DNA from: Actinomycetes bacterium
GTDB taxonomy: Bacteria; Actinomycetota; Acidimicrobiia; Acidimicrobiales; Bog-793
Assembly (NCBI GenBank): GCA_021838945.1
Contig: JAKCCH010000008.1
Coordinates: 1 to 55,612, forward strand
Direction: 5' to 3'
DNA length: 55,612 bases
Notes under the pieces: model-generated
What the model was told of the DNA's origin: nothing
Seen by the model: only the letters and a program-made list of their open reading frames with translations
Database searches by the model: none
Program-made: the position numbers and the translations under genes
Part shown: piece by piece, positions 42,208-51,071 of the stretch
How positions within the stretch are numbered: position 1 is the first letter of the stretch
How the letters are laid out: every line of letters begins with the position of its first letter

Positions 42208-43719
42208 CTACCTCGGGTGCGTTCGCAATCCTCCGGCGGGTCTCATCGGAAGAAGGCCGGTGCCGCCTTGCAGCGGCCATGTAGCGCCTGGAGCCGGGCG
42301 AGAGGTGGTGGCCGTCCAGGACCCGCTGCGACTGGCCGAGGACGCGCTCGTCGTGGTCGTCGGGTGCGTGATGATGAACCAGTTCGAGTAGAGGCCGAAC
42401 TGGGACTGGAACGTGTCCCCCGTCTCGACCACGGCGCCCTTCGATCCCCGGATCTTGATCGTGAGCGCACGCCCCTGCCACTGGCCGAGTCCGTCACGGG
42501 AGAGGACGTGCACCGCCTCGAGCGTGCCGATGGTCGGGAAGGTCGCCTCTACCGCCTTGACGGGGACCGTCGCCTGCCAGTCGTGCTGTGCGTTGCAGGT
42601 CCAGTAGCTCGTGTTCTGCAGGCAGACGGAGTCGCCCCTGTCGATGACCGCCGGGAACAGGCTCGGCGCTGTCCATCCTCCCGTCGAAGCCGAGTACTGC
42701 GTCGGCGCCGGCTGTCCGGCGAGGGTGAGGTACAGACCGGCCGTGTCGCGAACGGCGAGAGTCGAGATCGCCGATTCGTTCGTGGTCCCCGGATAGCTCT
42801 GGCAGTAGTCGCTGTCACAGATCCCTGCGTAGCCCTGCCATCCGCCGTCGGCGACGTAGGCGAGGGCGTAGGTGCGAGCGGCAACGGCCTGCGCCTCGAG
42901 CTCCTGGAAGCCCCACGGTTCCCCTTGCGGCGCCCCGACGGTGCCGCCCACTCGACCCCAGCCCGACGACGACTCCGAGGGCACGACGTCTGCCAGGTAC
43001 TCGTCGAGTGGCAACACGTTGACTGTCTCGGCCACGGGCGACCCGCTCGCATCGTTGGCGACGGCCCGCACGATGCCGCGGACGGTCATGTCGACCCCGT
43101 CGGCACGACAGATGGTGAGCAGATCGCCAGCCGGCGCCTGCGGGTGCTGGGATGCCGGGACAGCCTGTGGTCGCGTGACACCGCTCGCGACCTGCGTCCA
43201 ACCGCCGGAGCCGGCGCAGCTCTTGGCCGTGTACATGTCCCAGAGCCCGGTCGTCGTGTCCAGCACCGCCTCGGCGGCATCGCCACCGGGAACCCTGACG
43301 CCGCCGAAGCGGTACTTCGTCGGCGAGGTGAGGACGACGGGCGCTCCCTCGTTCTCGATGATGCCCACCGAGATGTTGCGGTCGGTCGTCGTGGCGGCGT
43401 GGGTGCCGCCGTAGAAGTGGGCGAGGATCCATCCGTAGGCCTTGTGCCTGACGGCTGCGTAACCGAACGCCCCCCACTGCCCCATCCCGACGCCCGGGCC
43501 GAAGCCGTGGCCGTCGATGTGCACGAGTCCGTCGGGAAACGGCAAGGTCGTCGTCGTTGTCGCCCCTGATTCCGCCGTAGCCGGCGCGGCGGCCGTGCCG
43601 AGCAGAGCCGTGGCGGCTCCGAGCGAGGCCACCGCGAGGAAGGCGGCGACCCGCACGGGGCGTCGGTGCCGACGCGAAGGACCAGAGGCACGCCCCCAGA
43701 TGCGCCACATGAAGGGCAT
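42208..43719 (-). CDS. Secreted SpoIID/LytB-domain protein
   Basis: A 503-residue protein with a signal peptide (about 22-49, VRVAAFLAVASLGAATALLGTAAAPATA). The SpoIID/LytB features are GHGFGPGVGMGQWGAFGYA (about 70-88), LPLDEYLADVVPSESSSGWG, and EAQAVAARTYALAY. QYSASTGGWTA and GLGQWQGRALTIKIRGSKG follow, with the C-terminal GDTFQSQFGLYSNWFII. Such domains cleave or modify stripped peptidoglycan and also occur outside spore formers. The last 40 residues are arginine/serine-rich and look unlike the rest, perhaps a replaced end. A -10-like TAGGAT ends exactly 6 bases before the ATG. Confidence 0.85.
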   Translation of the reverse strand: MPFMWRIWGRASGPSRRHRRPVRVAAFLAVASLGAATALLGTAAAPATAESGATTTTTLPFPDGLVHIDGHGFGPGVGMGQWGAFGYAAVRHKAYGWILAHFYGGTHAATTTDRNISVGIIENEGAPVVLTSPTKYRFGGVRVPGGDAAEAVLDTTTGLWDMYTAKSCAGSGGWTQVASGVTRPQAVPASQHPQAPAGDLLTICRADGVDMTVRGIVRAVANDASGSPVAETVNVLPLDEYLADVVPSESSSGWGRVGGTVGAPQGEPWGFQELEAQAVAARTYALAYVADGGWQGYAGICDSDYCQSYPGTTNESAISTLAVRDTAGLYLTLAGQPAPTQYSASTGGWTAPSLFPAVIDRGDSVCLQNTSYWTCNAQHDWQATVPVKAVEATFPTIGTLEAVHVLSRDGLGQWQGRALTIKIRGSKGAVVETGDTFQSQFGLYSNWFIITHPTTTTSASSASRSGSWTATTSRPAPGATWPLQGGTGLLPMRPAGGLRTHPR

Positions 43720-43725
43720 GATGCC

Positions 43726-43731
43726 ATCCTA
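43726..43731 (-). promoter_or_regulatory. -10 hexamer of a leaderless SpoIID-domain gene promoter
   Basis: The minus strand reads TAGGAT-ggcatc-ATG. Spacing predicts transcription start on the A of the start codon. Confidence 0.5.
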
Positions 43732-43827
43732 ACGACCACCGGCAGTGGTGAAAAGCCCTCACTGTCAACATCGACCACTAAGAGTGGCCAAGATCTCCAC
43801 AGCGCCTCCCCACGGGGCGGCGGTACG

Positions 43828-44943
43828 TCAGTTCGGCTCGACCTGGTGGAGTGCCTGTGTGATGGCCGCAGCAAAGTCGTGGCGTGCGCGTTCCGCGCTG
43901 AACCCGGCCGCTCGTTCCCGTCCCGCATCCACGAGTGCTGCGCGCAGGTCGGGATCGAGGAGCACACGCCGGGCTGCAGCTGCAACGAGAGCAGGCTCCT
44001 TCGACGGCAGCACGACGCCCGCCGGGCCGACCGTCTCGGGCACGGCGCCGGCCGCGTAGGCCACGATGGGCAGGCCGTGGTGCATCGACTCGAGCAGCGG
44101 TGCGCAGAACCCCTCGTGGTCCGAACAGCAGACGTAGACGTCAGAGGCTTCGTAGAGGGCGGCGAGCTCGGGCGCACTCACGGAACCGGCGACGTCGACG
44201 GCTTCACCGAGCCCGAGTGCGCCGACCAGCTTGCGGACGCCGAGCGCATATGCCGGGCAGCTGTCCCGTCCGACGAGGTGCAGCCGGGCATCCTGGTCGT
44301 ATGCCTCTCGGTAGGCCGCGAACGCCATGATCACGTCGTGGTGCGCCTTGTGAGGGAGCATCTGACCCACGAAGAGCCAGTCAGCCCCGCCGCCCACCTT
44401 GGCCGCCTCGAGCGCTTCCCGCAGGCGCGGGTCGGGGGGAACATCGAAGTTCGTGTGGTCGACCATGAGCATCGAGACCGCGGTCTGCTCGTAGCCCCAA
44501 GCGTCCAACTCGGCGGCGTTGTAGGCGGAGTCGCCGAGGCCGAGGAAGACCTCCGGTGCGAGGGCCGCCAGCTGCTCGCGACCGAGACGCACCTCCTCCC
44601 CGAGCGACGGCATCCAGCGCTCCACGAGCTCGACCGGCGTGATGTTGTGGTAGTCGAGGAGCTTCGGGCCGGGATGAGCCGCGAAGGCCTCGGCTGCCGG
44701 GCTGCCGATGGATGCCTGATACAGCACCCATTGCCGCCCGTCCGGCTCGATCGGCAGATCGGCGATCGGATGGACCCGGCCGGCCATCTCGGGGCCCATG
44801 TTGGCGCAGTAGATCTCGGACACGAAGCCGAGCGAGCGCAGGACGCGTTGCGCCTCGAGCGTGTGATGGCTCACGGCATCCCGCTCCACGATGGAGGGGA
44901 TGACCTGGTCGATCCGGTTCGGACGGGCAGTCGGCCGGCGCAT
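43828..44943 (-). CDS. Glycosyltransferase family 4
   Basis: A 371-residue GT-B enzyme. The C-terminal nucleotide-sugar domain has WLFVGQMLPHKAHHDVIMAF, HLVGRDS, VDVAGSVSAPELAALYEASDVYVCCSDHEGFCAPLLESMHHGLPIVAYAAGAVPETVG, including the E-x7-E type motif. The N-terminal acceptor domain contains YHNITPVELVERW, seen in GTs of surface glycan clusters. It is the last gene of the minus-strand set wzm-wzt-methyltransferase-GT and begins 2 bases after the preceding stop codon. Donor and acceptor are not deducible. Confidence 0.88.
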   Translation of the reverse strand: MRRPTARPNRIDQVIPSIVERDAVSHHTLEAQRVLRSLGFVSEIYCANMGPEMAGRVHPIADLPIEPDGRQWVLYQASIGSPAAEAFAAHPGPKLLDYHNITPVELVERWMPSLGEEVRLGREQLAALAPEVFLGLGDSAYNAAELDAWGYEQTAVSMLMVDHTNFDVPPDPRLREALEAAKVGGGADWLFVGQMLPHKAHHDVIMAFAAYREAYDQDARLHLVGRDSCPAYALGVRKLVGALGLGEAVDVAGSVSAPELAALYEASDVYVCCSDHEGFCAPLLESMHHGLPIVAYAAGAVPETVGPAGVVLPSKEPALVAAAARRVLLDPDLRAALVDAGRERAAGFSAERARHDFAAAITQALHQVEPN

Positions 44944-44945
44944 CT

Positions 44946-45941
44946 TCAGCTCCGAGGTCGGACGGCGGCAACGGCGTAGGCGTCCCCGCCGGCGGTCTCA
45001 CGGACCGAGATCTCCTCGAGCCCGAGCCGGGCCAGCAGGTGGCACCACGTCACCGGGTGAAGCGGACGGCCACGGCTCAGGTCGGACAGCACCGGGTCCG
45101 ATTCGTCACGCGGCCCGGGCGCGGCGCTCAACAGCACGAGGGCTCCTCCCGGGGCGAGACGGGTTGCCGCCAGGCGCGCGAGAGCACGGGCGCTCCCGGG
45201 CGTGACCCGATCCGTCGTCCCGGACAGGAGGATCCCGCTGAGCGACGCCTTCTCCGCGCCGGCGAGCGCCTCCAGAGCACCGCGGCGCTGCTCTCGGTCC
45301 GCGAGGCGCGGATCGACCCCACGAATGTCGACTCCCGCCTCACGAAGGCGAGCGACGAGGCGACCATCGCCGCACTCCGCGTGCAGGACTGGGCCGCGCC
45401 GTCCCGTGAACCGTGCAGCGACGAACCGGTCGAGGTCGGCGTCACCGAGTCGCCCGGCGGCGTCGACGCGCAGCGCGGCCGGCGCCGCAAAGGCGGGGAG
45501 CCCGAGGCCGGCCTCTCCGCTCGCGCGTGCGATCCCCCGCTCGGCCAACGTCCCGGCGGCGAGGCGCCGTCCTCGATCTGCCACCACCTGCAGCCCGGCC
45601 GCCGCGACTTCGAGCGAGCGACTCGCACGCTCGACGCCTCGCCGTTCGACGGTGCGAAGATGCGGACCGGCACGCCGCCTCGCGGCGCCCGCAGCCCGGC
45701 GGGTCACGCGCATCGCCTTGCCTGCAGCACGGTGCGCCATCGTTGCCGAGCGAGCTCCGCTCCGAGCGGCCAGCGACGCCTGACGGGCGACCTCGGCCTC
45801 GAGGGCATGCGGGTCCGCCGCGATGTCCTCGAAGGCGCCGCGCAGCTCGGCCTCGTACCCGGCGGGAAGCGTGCCGTCCGCACGGATCCGATCTGCCTCG
45901 GTGCTGATCTCGCCGAACAGCGTCGGCGGCACGACCGTCAT
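44946..45941 (-). CDS. SAM-methyltransferase-like protein of the glycan cluster
   Basis: A 331-residue protein. The first about 160 residues are alanine/arginine-rich and helical (AHRAAGKAMRVTRRAAGAARRRAG). The remainder resembles a class I methyltransferase fold: LHAECGDGRLVARLREAGVDIRGVDPR in the place of motif I, and a later LAPGGALVLLSAAP. Motif I has CGDG rather than the usual GxGxG, so activity is uncertain. Its ATG overlaps the wzt stop by 4 bases, and a chain-capping or modification role is inferred from that position. Confidence 0.6.
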   Translation of the reverse strand: MTVVPPTLFGEISTEADRIRADGTLPAGYEAELRGAFEDIAADPHALEAEVARQASLAARSGARSATMAHRAAGKAMRVTRRAAGAARRRAGPHLRTVERRGVERASRSLEVAAAGLQVVADRGRRLAAGTLAERGIARASGEAGLGLPAFAAPAALRVDAAGRLGDADLDRFVAARFTGRRGPVLHAECGDGRLVARLREAGVDIRGVDPRLADREQRRGALEALAGAEKASLSGILLSGTTDRVTPGSARALARLAATRLAPGGALVLLSAAPGPRDESDPVLSDLSRGRPLHPVTWCHLLARLGLEEISVRETAGGDAYAVAAVRPRS

Positions 45942-47212
45942 GCGGGCGGGTCCCCGGGCCGGTGCTCGTGCTCGATCTCGAGGCTGAGAGGCAGCGCGAC
46001 CATGCCGGTGGACGTTCCCGGGTTCTCGACGACGAGGCTCACCGCCGGCTCGAGCCGGGCATGGACCGCTCCGCCTCCCGGGTCCTGCACTCGCAGGTTG
46101 ACGCTGTACGAGCCGTCGAGCAACGGGATGCTGGCGAAGCGGAACCTCAAGGTCGAGCGTCCCGCCGGGAGCGTCATCGCTTCCCCGTCGCGGTCGAAGA
46201 TGAGGGAGCCGTTCGAGCCCCAAACCGAGCAGCCGAGCGCGACACCGTGCAGGGGCTCGGTCACGTCCGCCTCGACGACCACGCAGGCAGGTTCGCCCGG
46301 GTACAGGTGGGGACGGTCGGTCGTGGTCTCCACCCGTGCACCGGAGAGCCGGACCTTGCGCACCGGCGGCTGCGGAGCCGCCGGCTGCACCACCCCGTCC
46401 AGCTGGGCCGCCGCCACCGTGCCGTCGGTGGCGGGCTCCTGCGGCGCGACTGGGGGGATCGCGGCGGTGTTCTCCCCGAGGTCGAGCAGGACCTCCCGGA
46501 AACTGCGGATGGCCTCGCCCGGCGGCGCCACCGTGACTATCTGCCCGGCGTCCATCACCATGACGCGATTGCAGAGCTGGCGCATCGTGTCGGCGGCGTG
46601 CGAGACCACGACGATGGTGCGGCCCTCGTTCTGGAAGTCGTGGATCCGCTGCATGCACTTTTGCTGGAAGCGCTCGTCACCGACAGCGAGCACCTCGTCG
46701 ACGAGCAGGATGTGCGGGTCGACGTTGACGGCGACCGCGAAGCCGAGCCTCACATACATGCCCGAGGAGTAGAAGCGGACCTGGTTGTCGATGAACTCCT
46801 CGAGCTCTGCGAAGGCCACGATCTCGTCGAAACGCTTGTCGATCTCCCGTCTCGGCATCCCGAGCAACGAGGCGTTCAGGTAGATGTTCTCGCGCCCGGA
46901 CAGCTCGGGCTGGAAGCCGGCTCCGAGCTCGAGCATGGCGGCCAGGTTCCCACGGAGGCGGATCTCCCCGTTCGTCGGCTTCAGGATCCCGGCGATGCAC
47001 TTGAGCAGTGTCGACTTGCCGCATCCGTTGCGACCGAGGATGCCGAGCGTCTCGCCCGGCGCGACGTCGATCTCGATGTCACGGAGGGCCCAGAAGTCGC
47101 TGTAGGGCACGCGGCCCGCATGGAGGAGGCGCTCCTTCAGCGACGTGTACTTCTCCTGGTAGAGGCGGAAGCGCTTCGACACCTCCCGCACTTCGATTAC
47201 CGCGGCGCTCAC
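45938..47212 (-). CDS. wzt: Polysaccharide ABC exporter ATPase with C-terminal recognition domain (Wzt-like)
   Basis: A 424-residue protein. The ABC domain (1-250) has Walker A GILGRNGCGKSTLLKCIAG, ELSGRENIYLNASLLGM, signature FYSSGMYVRLGFAVAV, Walker B HILLVDEVLAVGD, and switch VVVSHAADTM, all typical of teichoic-acid/O-antigen exporters. After a proline/alanine linker the C-terminal 140 residues form a beta-rich domain (VVVEADVTEPLHGVALGCSVWGSNGSLIFD...LRVQDPGG). It is of the Wzt_C type that reads the chain-end modification. This is consistent with the neighbouring methyltransferase-like gene. Confidence 0.9.
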   Translation of the reverse strand: MSAAVIEVREVSKRFRLYQEKYTSLKERLLHAGRVPYSDFWALRDIEIDVAPGETLGILGRNGCGKSTLLKCIAGILKPTNGEIRLRGNLAAMLELGAGFQPELSGRENIYLNASLLGMPRREIDKRFDEIVAFAELEEFIDNQVRFYSSGMYVRLGFAVAVNVDPHILLVDEVLAVGDERFQQKCMQRIHDFQNEGRTIVVVSHAADTMRQLCNRVMVMDAGQIVTVAPPGEAIRSFREVLLDLGENTAAIPPVAPQEPATDGTVAAAQLDGVVQPAAPQPPVRKVRLSGARVETTTDRPHLYPGEPACVVVEADVTEPLHGVALGCSVWGSNGSLIFDRDGEAMTLPAGRSTLRFRFASIPLLDGSYSVNLRVQDPGGGAVHARLEPAVSLVVENPGTSTGMVALPLSLEIEHEHRPGDPPA

Positions 47213-47219
47213 CTGGCGC

Positions 47220-48188
47220 TCACAGCTCCTCGGCGAAGTTGCCCTCGACCCTGCGGAACAGGAGCGATGCCAGGTAGAGAAGGACGAACGACACCCCGAG
47301 GACGATGGCGAGTAGCTCGTAGTAGAAGGACTGCGGGTAGGTGGCGAGGACTCCCTGCGAACCGGGGACGTTGCCGAAGATGAACCGCTGGAAGGAGATC
47401 ACGATCGACGTGAGCGGGTTGAGCAGGTACAGCCACACGAGCCCGTGCTTGCCGAGCCGGGAGCCGAGGTTGTTCCACGTGTAGACGATCGGCTCCGCGA
47501 AGAAGAGAGCCACCATCACGACCTGGATGAGGTGCTCGATGTCGCGCATGTAGACGTTCAGGGCCGAGAGCGCGAGCGCCAGGGCGGCCGTGAAGACCAG
47601 GTCGCACACGAGCGCGAGCAGCATCACCGGGAAGTACTGCCACGACGGCATCACGTGGAAGCCGAGGAGGAACACGACGAGGATGCAGCTCTGGAAGAAG
47701 AAGTAGCACGCCGCCACACCGACCTGGGTGAGGGCGAGGATCTCGCGGGGGAAGGCGACCTTCTTCACGATGCCGGCGTGCGCCACGAGCGTGCCCGACG
47801 AGCTGAGGAGCGCCGTGTTGAACAGGTTCCAGGGGAGGAGGCCGCACATGAGGTAGACGGCGAAGTCCGAGATCCCGTTCTTCAGGATGTAGCGGAACAT
47901 CACGAAGTAGATGAGCAGCACCATCGCCGGGTTGAGGAACGACCAGAGGAACCCGAGGAAGCTGTTCTTGTAGCGGACCTTCAGCTCTTTTCGGACCAGG
48001 AAGACGAGCAGCTCGTGCGCGAGCCAGATCTCCCGGAGCCGGGCGAGCGTGCCGACGCGCGCCGCCACGACCCGCTGTGGCAGGTCGTCGAGCTGACCCT
48101 CGTCCAAGAGTGCGGCCGGCTTCGCGCTCACAGTGCGAGCATCGCCAGCGCCGCCGTCCGCAGGCATGTCTGCCTGCGCTCGAGCCAT
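47220..48188 (-). CDS. wzm: Polysaccharide ABC exporter permease (Wzm-like)
   Basis: A 322-residue ABC-2 type permease. A 50-residue cytoplasmic N-terminus leads to LLVFLVRKELKVRYKNSFLGFLWSFLNPAMVLLIYFVMF. Six membrane segments follow, with IVKKVAFPREILAL and LNVYMRDIEHLIQVVMVALFFAEPIVYTW, all signature regions of Wzm/TagG. It forms the exporter with the ATPase whose start lies 7 bases after its stop. GGGAGGA precedes the ATG. It is the first gene of a minus-strand operon running to 43828. Confidence 0.93.
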   Translation of the reverse strand: MARAQADMPADGGAGDARTVSAKPAALLDEGQLDDLPQRVVAARVGTLARLREIWLAHELLVFLVRKELKVRYKNSFLGFLWSFLNPAMVLLIYFVMFRYILKNGISDFAVYLMCGLLPWNLFNTALLSSSGTLVAHAGIVKKVAFPREILALTQVGVAACYFFFQSCILVVFLLGFHVMPSWQYFPVMLLALVCDLVFTAALALALSALNVYMRDIEHLIQVVMVALFFAEPIVYTWNNLGSRLGKHGLVWLYLLNPLTSIVISFQRFIFGNVPGSQGVLATYPQSFYYELLAIVLGVSFVLLYLASLLFRRVEGNFAEEL

Positions 48189-48295
48189 CGAATCCGTCCT
48201 CCCTGACGCGCTCCGCGACCGTCGCGAACGCCCAACCGGCCGCGGCGATCCTACTGGTCACAGCACTTCTACCCTGGCCGCTGCGCCGGGCGACA

Positions 48296-48301
48296 TAGTC
48301 T
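48296..48301 (+). promoter_or_regulatory. -10 hexamer of a leaderless promoter
   Basis: TAGTCT-cggtgc-GTG places the predicted transcription start exactly on the GTG of the coiled-coil gene. No Shine-Dalgarno sequence is present. Confidence 0.5.
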
Positions 48302-48307
48302 CGGTGC

Positions 48308-48598
48308 GTGGCTTTCGCACCGAGAGCGTTCTGGCGCCTGATGAGGACGAGCGTCGCGCGCCAGACGGTCCACGAATTCACCCCGTTCATCGACGAGCGG
48401 CTCGGGAGCGTCAACACCCGCCTCGACACCATCGAGGCCCAGCTCACGATGCTGGCGGAGGAGGTCCGCGAGCTTCGTTCCATCATCGCGACACAGGTGG
48501 ACGTGGAGAACCAGAGCGCTTCGTTGATCGGGCAGCTCCTCCGCTCGGCGACCACGCGCATCGAGGAGCTCGAGGAGCGCGTCGAGCAGGCCAGATGA
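48308..48598 (+). CDS. Small coiled-coil protein of unknown function
   Basis: A 96-residue protein, mostly one heptad-like helix (about 28-95): FIDERLGSVNTRLDTIEAQLTMLAEEVRELRSIIATQ...TRIEELEERVEQA. There is no membrane segment and no recognised family. The GTG start is supported by the leaderless-type -10 element. Its stop overlaps the ATG of the double glycosyltransferase by 4 bases (ATGA), so the two are translationally coupled. A scaffold or subunit for that enzyme is an inference. Confidence 0.7.
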   Translation: MAFAPRAFWRLMRTSVARQTVHEFTPFIDERLGSVNTRLDTIEAQLTMLAEEVRELRSIIATQVDVENQSASLIGQLLRSATTRIEELEERVEQAR

Positions 48599-51027
48599 GC
48601 CCTGCGCGCCCGGTCGTCTGCGACTTGCGGGCGACCCAGAGCCCCGACCACCGCGGCCGAGGGATCGGGCGATGGGCATACGAGCTCGCGACGGCGCTCG
48701 AACGGGTTCGTCCCGACCTCGTGGGGGCCTATCTCCTCGACCCGGAGTGGCCGCCGCCCGGTGGTGCGGACGAGCTGCTCACATCCGGGAAGCTCACATA
48801 CCTCGACTCCGCCGCGGCCGGGGAAGCCCTCCGGACAGCCCGCGTCCACCTCTGTGCTTCGCCGTTCGAGCTCGGCCGCCCGATGTCCGCCGTGCGCCCG
48901 CGGTTCGTCGACGAGCTCGGGCTTGGGTACGCGGCCGTGGCATACGACTTGATCCCGCTCCGACACCCCGAGGAGTACCTCGCCCACCCCGCACAGCGCC
49001 GCCGTTACGGCGCCCGCCTGCAGGTGCTCAGGACTGCAGACGCCGTCCTCGCCATCTCGGACCTCGCGGCGGCAGATGTCCTCCAGCTCCTCGAGATCGA
49101 GCCCGACCGCTGCCACACGGTCGGAACCGGCGTGTCGCGCCACTTCGTACCCCCTGCCTCCCGCTCGGTCGCGCTGCAGGTCGTCCTCCGCGCGATGCCG
49201 GCTCTGCAAGGCCGGTACGTGCTCTATCCCGGCGGCAACGACAGCCGGAAGAACATCGACGGCCTCATCCACGCGTTCGCGGACCTGCCGGCGTCACTGC
49301 TGCAGAGGTTCCAGCTCGTGGTCGTCGGGGACCTCCCGCCGCTCACGGCCAACCACTACCGCCACCTCGCCCGCCTCTCCGGGATCGAGCACCGCCTCGT
49401 GCTGACGGGCTTCGTGTCGGACGCCCACCTGACGCAGCTCTATCAAGCCACGGACCTGTTCGTCTTCCCTTCGATCGCAGAGGGGTTCGGTCTCCCCGTC
49501 GCCGAAGCGCTCGCCTGCGGAGCGGTCGTCTGCGTCTCGGATCGGCCGCCGCTCGACGCGATGGTGCCGGAGCGGCGGGCTCGTTTCGATCCGTCCGACC
49601 GTGCCGACATGTCGAGCACGATCGAGCGATGCCTCACCGACTCCGGGCTCCGCTCGACGGTGCTGGACGGGGCGCCGCAGGTCGTCACGTCGTGGGAAGA
49701 CGTGGCGCATCGAGCCGCCACGGTGCTCGAAGGGCTCGCGAGCCGGCGAGGACGGCAACGGCCGTGGCGGCGGCGGCGGCGGATCGCCGTCGTGTCTCCC
49801 TTCCCGCCATCGCCGAGCGGAGTTGCGGGCTACAGCATGAGCCTGGTCGAGGCGATGCGCCGGCAGTCGGCGGCTCCCGACCGCAACGGCGCCGACCTTC
49901 CCCCCATCGAGATCGACTGCTTCGCCGACGGCCTCGAGCGCACGTCCGCTCCACTGGAGCCGTTCGGGGGGACGATCCCTCGCGACGCACGCGTCTTCGA
50001 CGTCACCGACGGCGCGACCGGCTCGTACGACCACGTCGTCTACGTACTCGGCAACTCCGAGTTCCACGCCCATGCCCTCGCATCGTTACGGCGCCGTTCC
50101 GGCATCGTCGTCGGCCACGACGTCAGGTTGAGCGGTCTCATGACGCTGTCCGCAAAAGTGCCGGGAGCAGTGCCCGGAGGTGTCGGCGCGGCGATCGGCC
50201 GCAACTACCCGGCGCTCCCGCCCGAGCTCAGGAGCCTGCGCTCGATACCGCCGGCCGACCAGGAGCGATACGGGCTCCTTCTCCTCCGGGAGGTGATCGG
50301 GCTCACGCCTCGCTTCCTCGTCTCGTCGGAGGCTGCGCGCCGCCTCGCGGAGCTCGACGCGGGGCCTGAGCTGTCGGACAGGCTCGGGATCCTCCCTTTC
50401 GCGATGTCTCTGCTCTCGCGCGAGGAGCGTGAGCATGTGGAGTCGGCACGACGTGATTCAGGACGGCTCCTCGAGCGCGGCGAGCGCCGCCTCAGGGTCA
50501 CGAGCTTCGGCATCGTCGACCCGAGCAAGCGGCCGGGGCTCTTGATCGAGGCGCTCGCCGAGCTGATCTCGTCCGGCACCGAGGCGGAGCTCGTGCTCCT
50601 CGGATCGGTCAGCAGGGAGCTTGCTGCTGAGCTGTCGGAGCTCGCCTCATCTCACCTCCTCGGCGACCGCTTCCGCATCACCGGCACGGTGTCATGGGAC
50701 GAGTACGTGGAGTGCCTCGGGAGGACCGATGTCGGGGTGCAGTTGCGGTCGGGTTCCTCCGGGGAGGCGTCAGGAGCCGTGAGCGAGTGCCTGTCGGCCG
50801 GCGTGCCGACGGTCGTCTCCGACCTCGGCTGGATGCACGACCTGCCCGACGAAGCCGTGCGGAAGGTTCGGCACGACTGCACCGCGGGCGAGCTCGCGAC
50901 CGTGCTCTCGAGCTTGTTGGCCGACACCGAGGAGCGCCACCGCCTCGGGAGAGCCGGCGAGGAGCACGCGGCCGCTCACACCTTCGATCGGGCTGCTTCG
51001 GCACTCCTCGCCGAGCTCGGCGTCTGA
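48595..51027 (+). CDS. Two-domain glycosyltransferase (tandem GT4-type)
   Basis: An 810-residue protein. The N-terminal GT-B unit (1-385) has PVVCDLRATQSPDHRGRGIGRWAYELA and the donor-binding RYVLYPGGNDSRKNIDGLIHAF. VLTGFVSDAHLTQLYQATDLFVFPSIAEGFGLPVAEALACGAVVCVSD completes it. After an arginine-rich joint (about 388-396), a second GT-B unit begins IAVVSPFPPSPSGVAGYSMSLVEAMRR. It ends VTSFGIVDPSKRPGLLIEALAEL, RITGTVSWDEYVECLGRTDVGVQLR, SGAVSECLSAGVPTVVSD. It could add two different sugars or extend a repeat. A strong hairpin lies after its stop. Confidence 0.88.
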   Translation: MSPARPVVCDLRATQSPDHRGRGIGRWAYELATALERVRPDLVGAYLLDPEWPPPGGADELLTSGKLTYLDSAAAGEALRTARVHLCASPFELGRPMSAVRPRFVDELGLGYAAVAYDLIPLRHPEEYLAHPAQRRRYGARLQVLRTADAVLAISDLAAADVLQLLEIEPDRCHTVGTGVSRHFVPPASRSVALQVVLRAMPALQGRYVLYPGGNDSRKNIDGLIHAFADLPASLLQRFQLVVVGDLPPLTANHYRHLARLSGIEHRLVLTGFVSDAHLTQLYQATDLFVFPSIAEGFGLPVAEALACGAVVCVSDRPPLDAMVPERRARFDPSDRADMSSTIERCLTDSGLRSTVLDGAPQVVTSWEDVAHRAATVLEGLASRRGRQRPWRRRRRIAVVSPFPPSPSGVAGYSMSLVEAMRRQSAAPDRNGADLPPIEIDCFADGLERTSAPLEPFGGTIPRDARVFDVTDGATGSYDHVVYVLGNSEFHAHALASLRRRSGIVVGHDVRLSGLMTLSAKVPGAVPGGVGAAIGRNYPALPPELRSLRSIPPADQERYGLLLLREVIGLTPRFLVSSEAARRLAELDAGPELSDRLGILPFAMSLLSREEREHVESARRDSGRLLERGERRLRVTSFGIVDPSKRPGLLIEALAELISSGTEAELVLLGSVSRELAAELSELASSHLLGDRFRITGTVSWDEYVECLGRTDVGVQLRSGSSGEASGAVSECLSAGVPTVVSDLGWMHDLPDEAVRKVRHDCTAGELATVLSSLLADTEERHRLGRAGEEHAAAHTFDRAASALLAELGV

Positions 51028-51040
51028 GCCCGCCGGCCGA

Positions 51041-51061
51041 GCCACCGGTGGCGCCGGTGGC
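51041..51061. terminator. Perfect hairpin between convergent glycan genes
   Basis: GCCACCGG-TGGCG-CCGGTGGC, an 8-bp perfect stem with a 5-base loop, occupies the 44-base gap between two convergent genes. It has no U-run. Bidirectional termination is inferred. Confidence 0.55.
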
Positions 51062-51071
51062 GAGGCACGGA

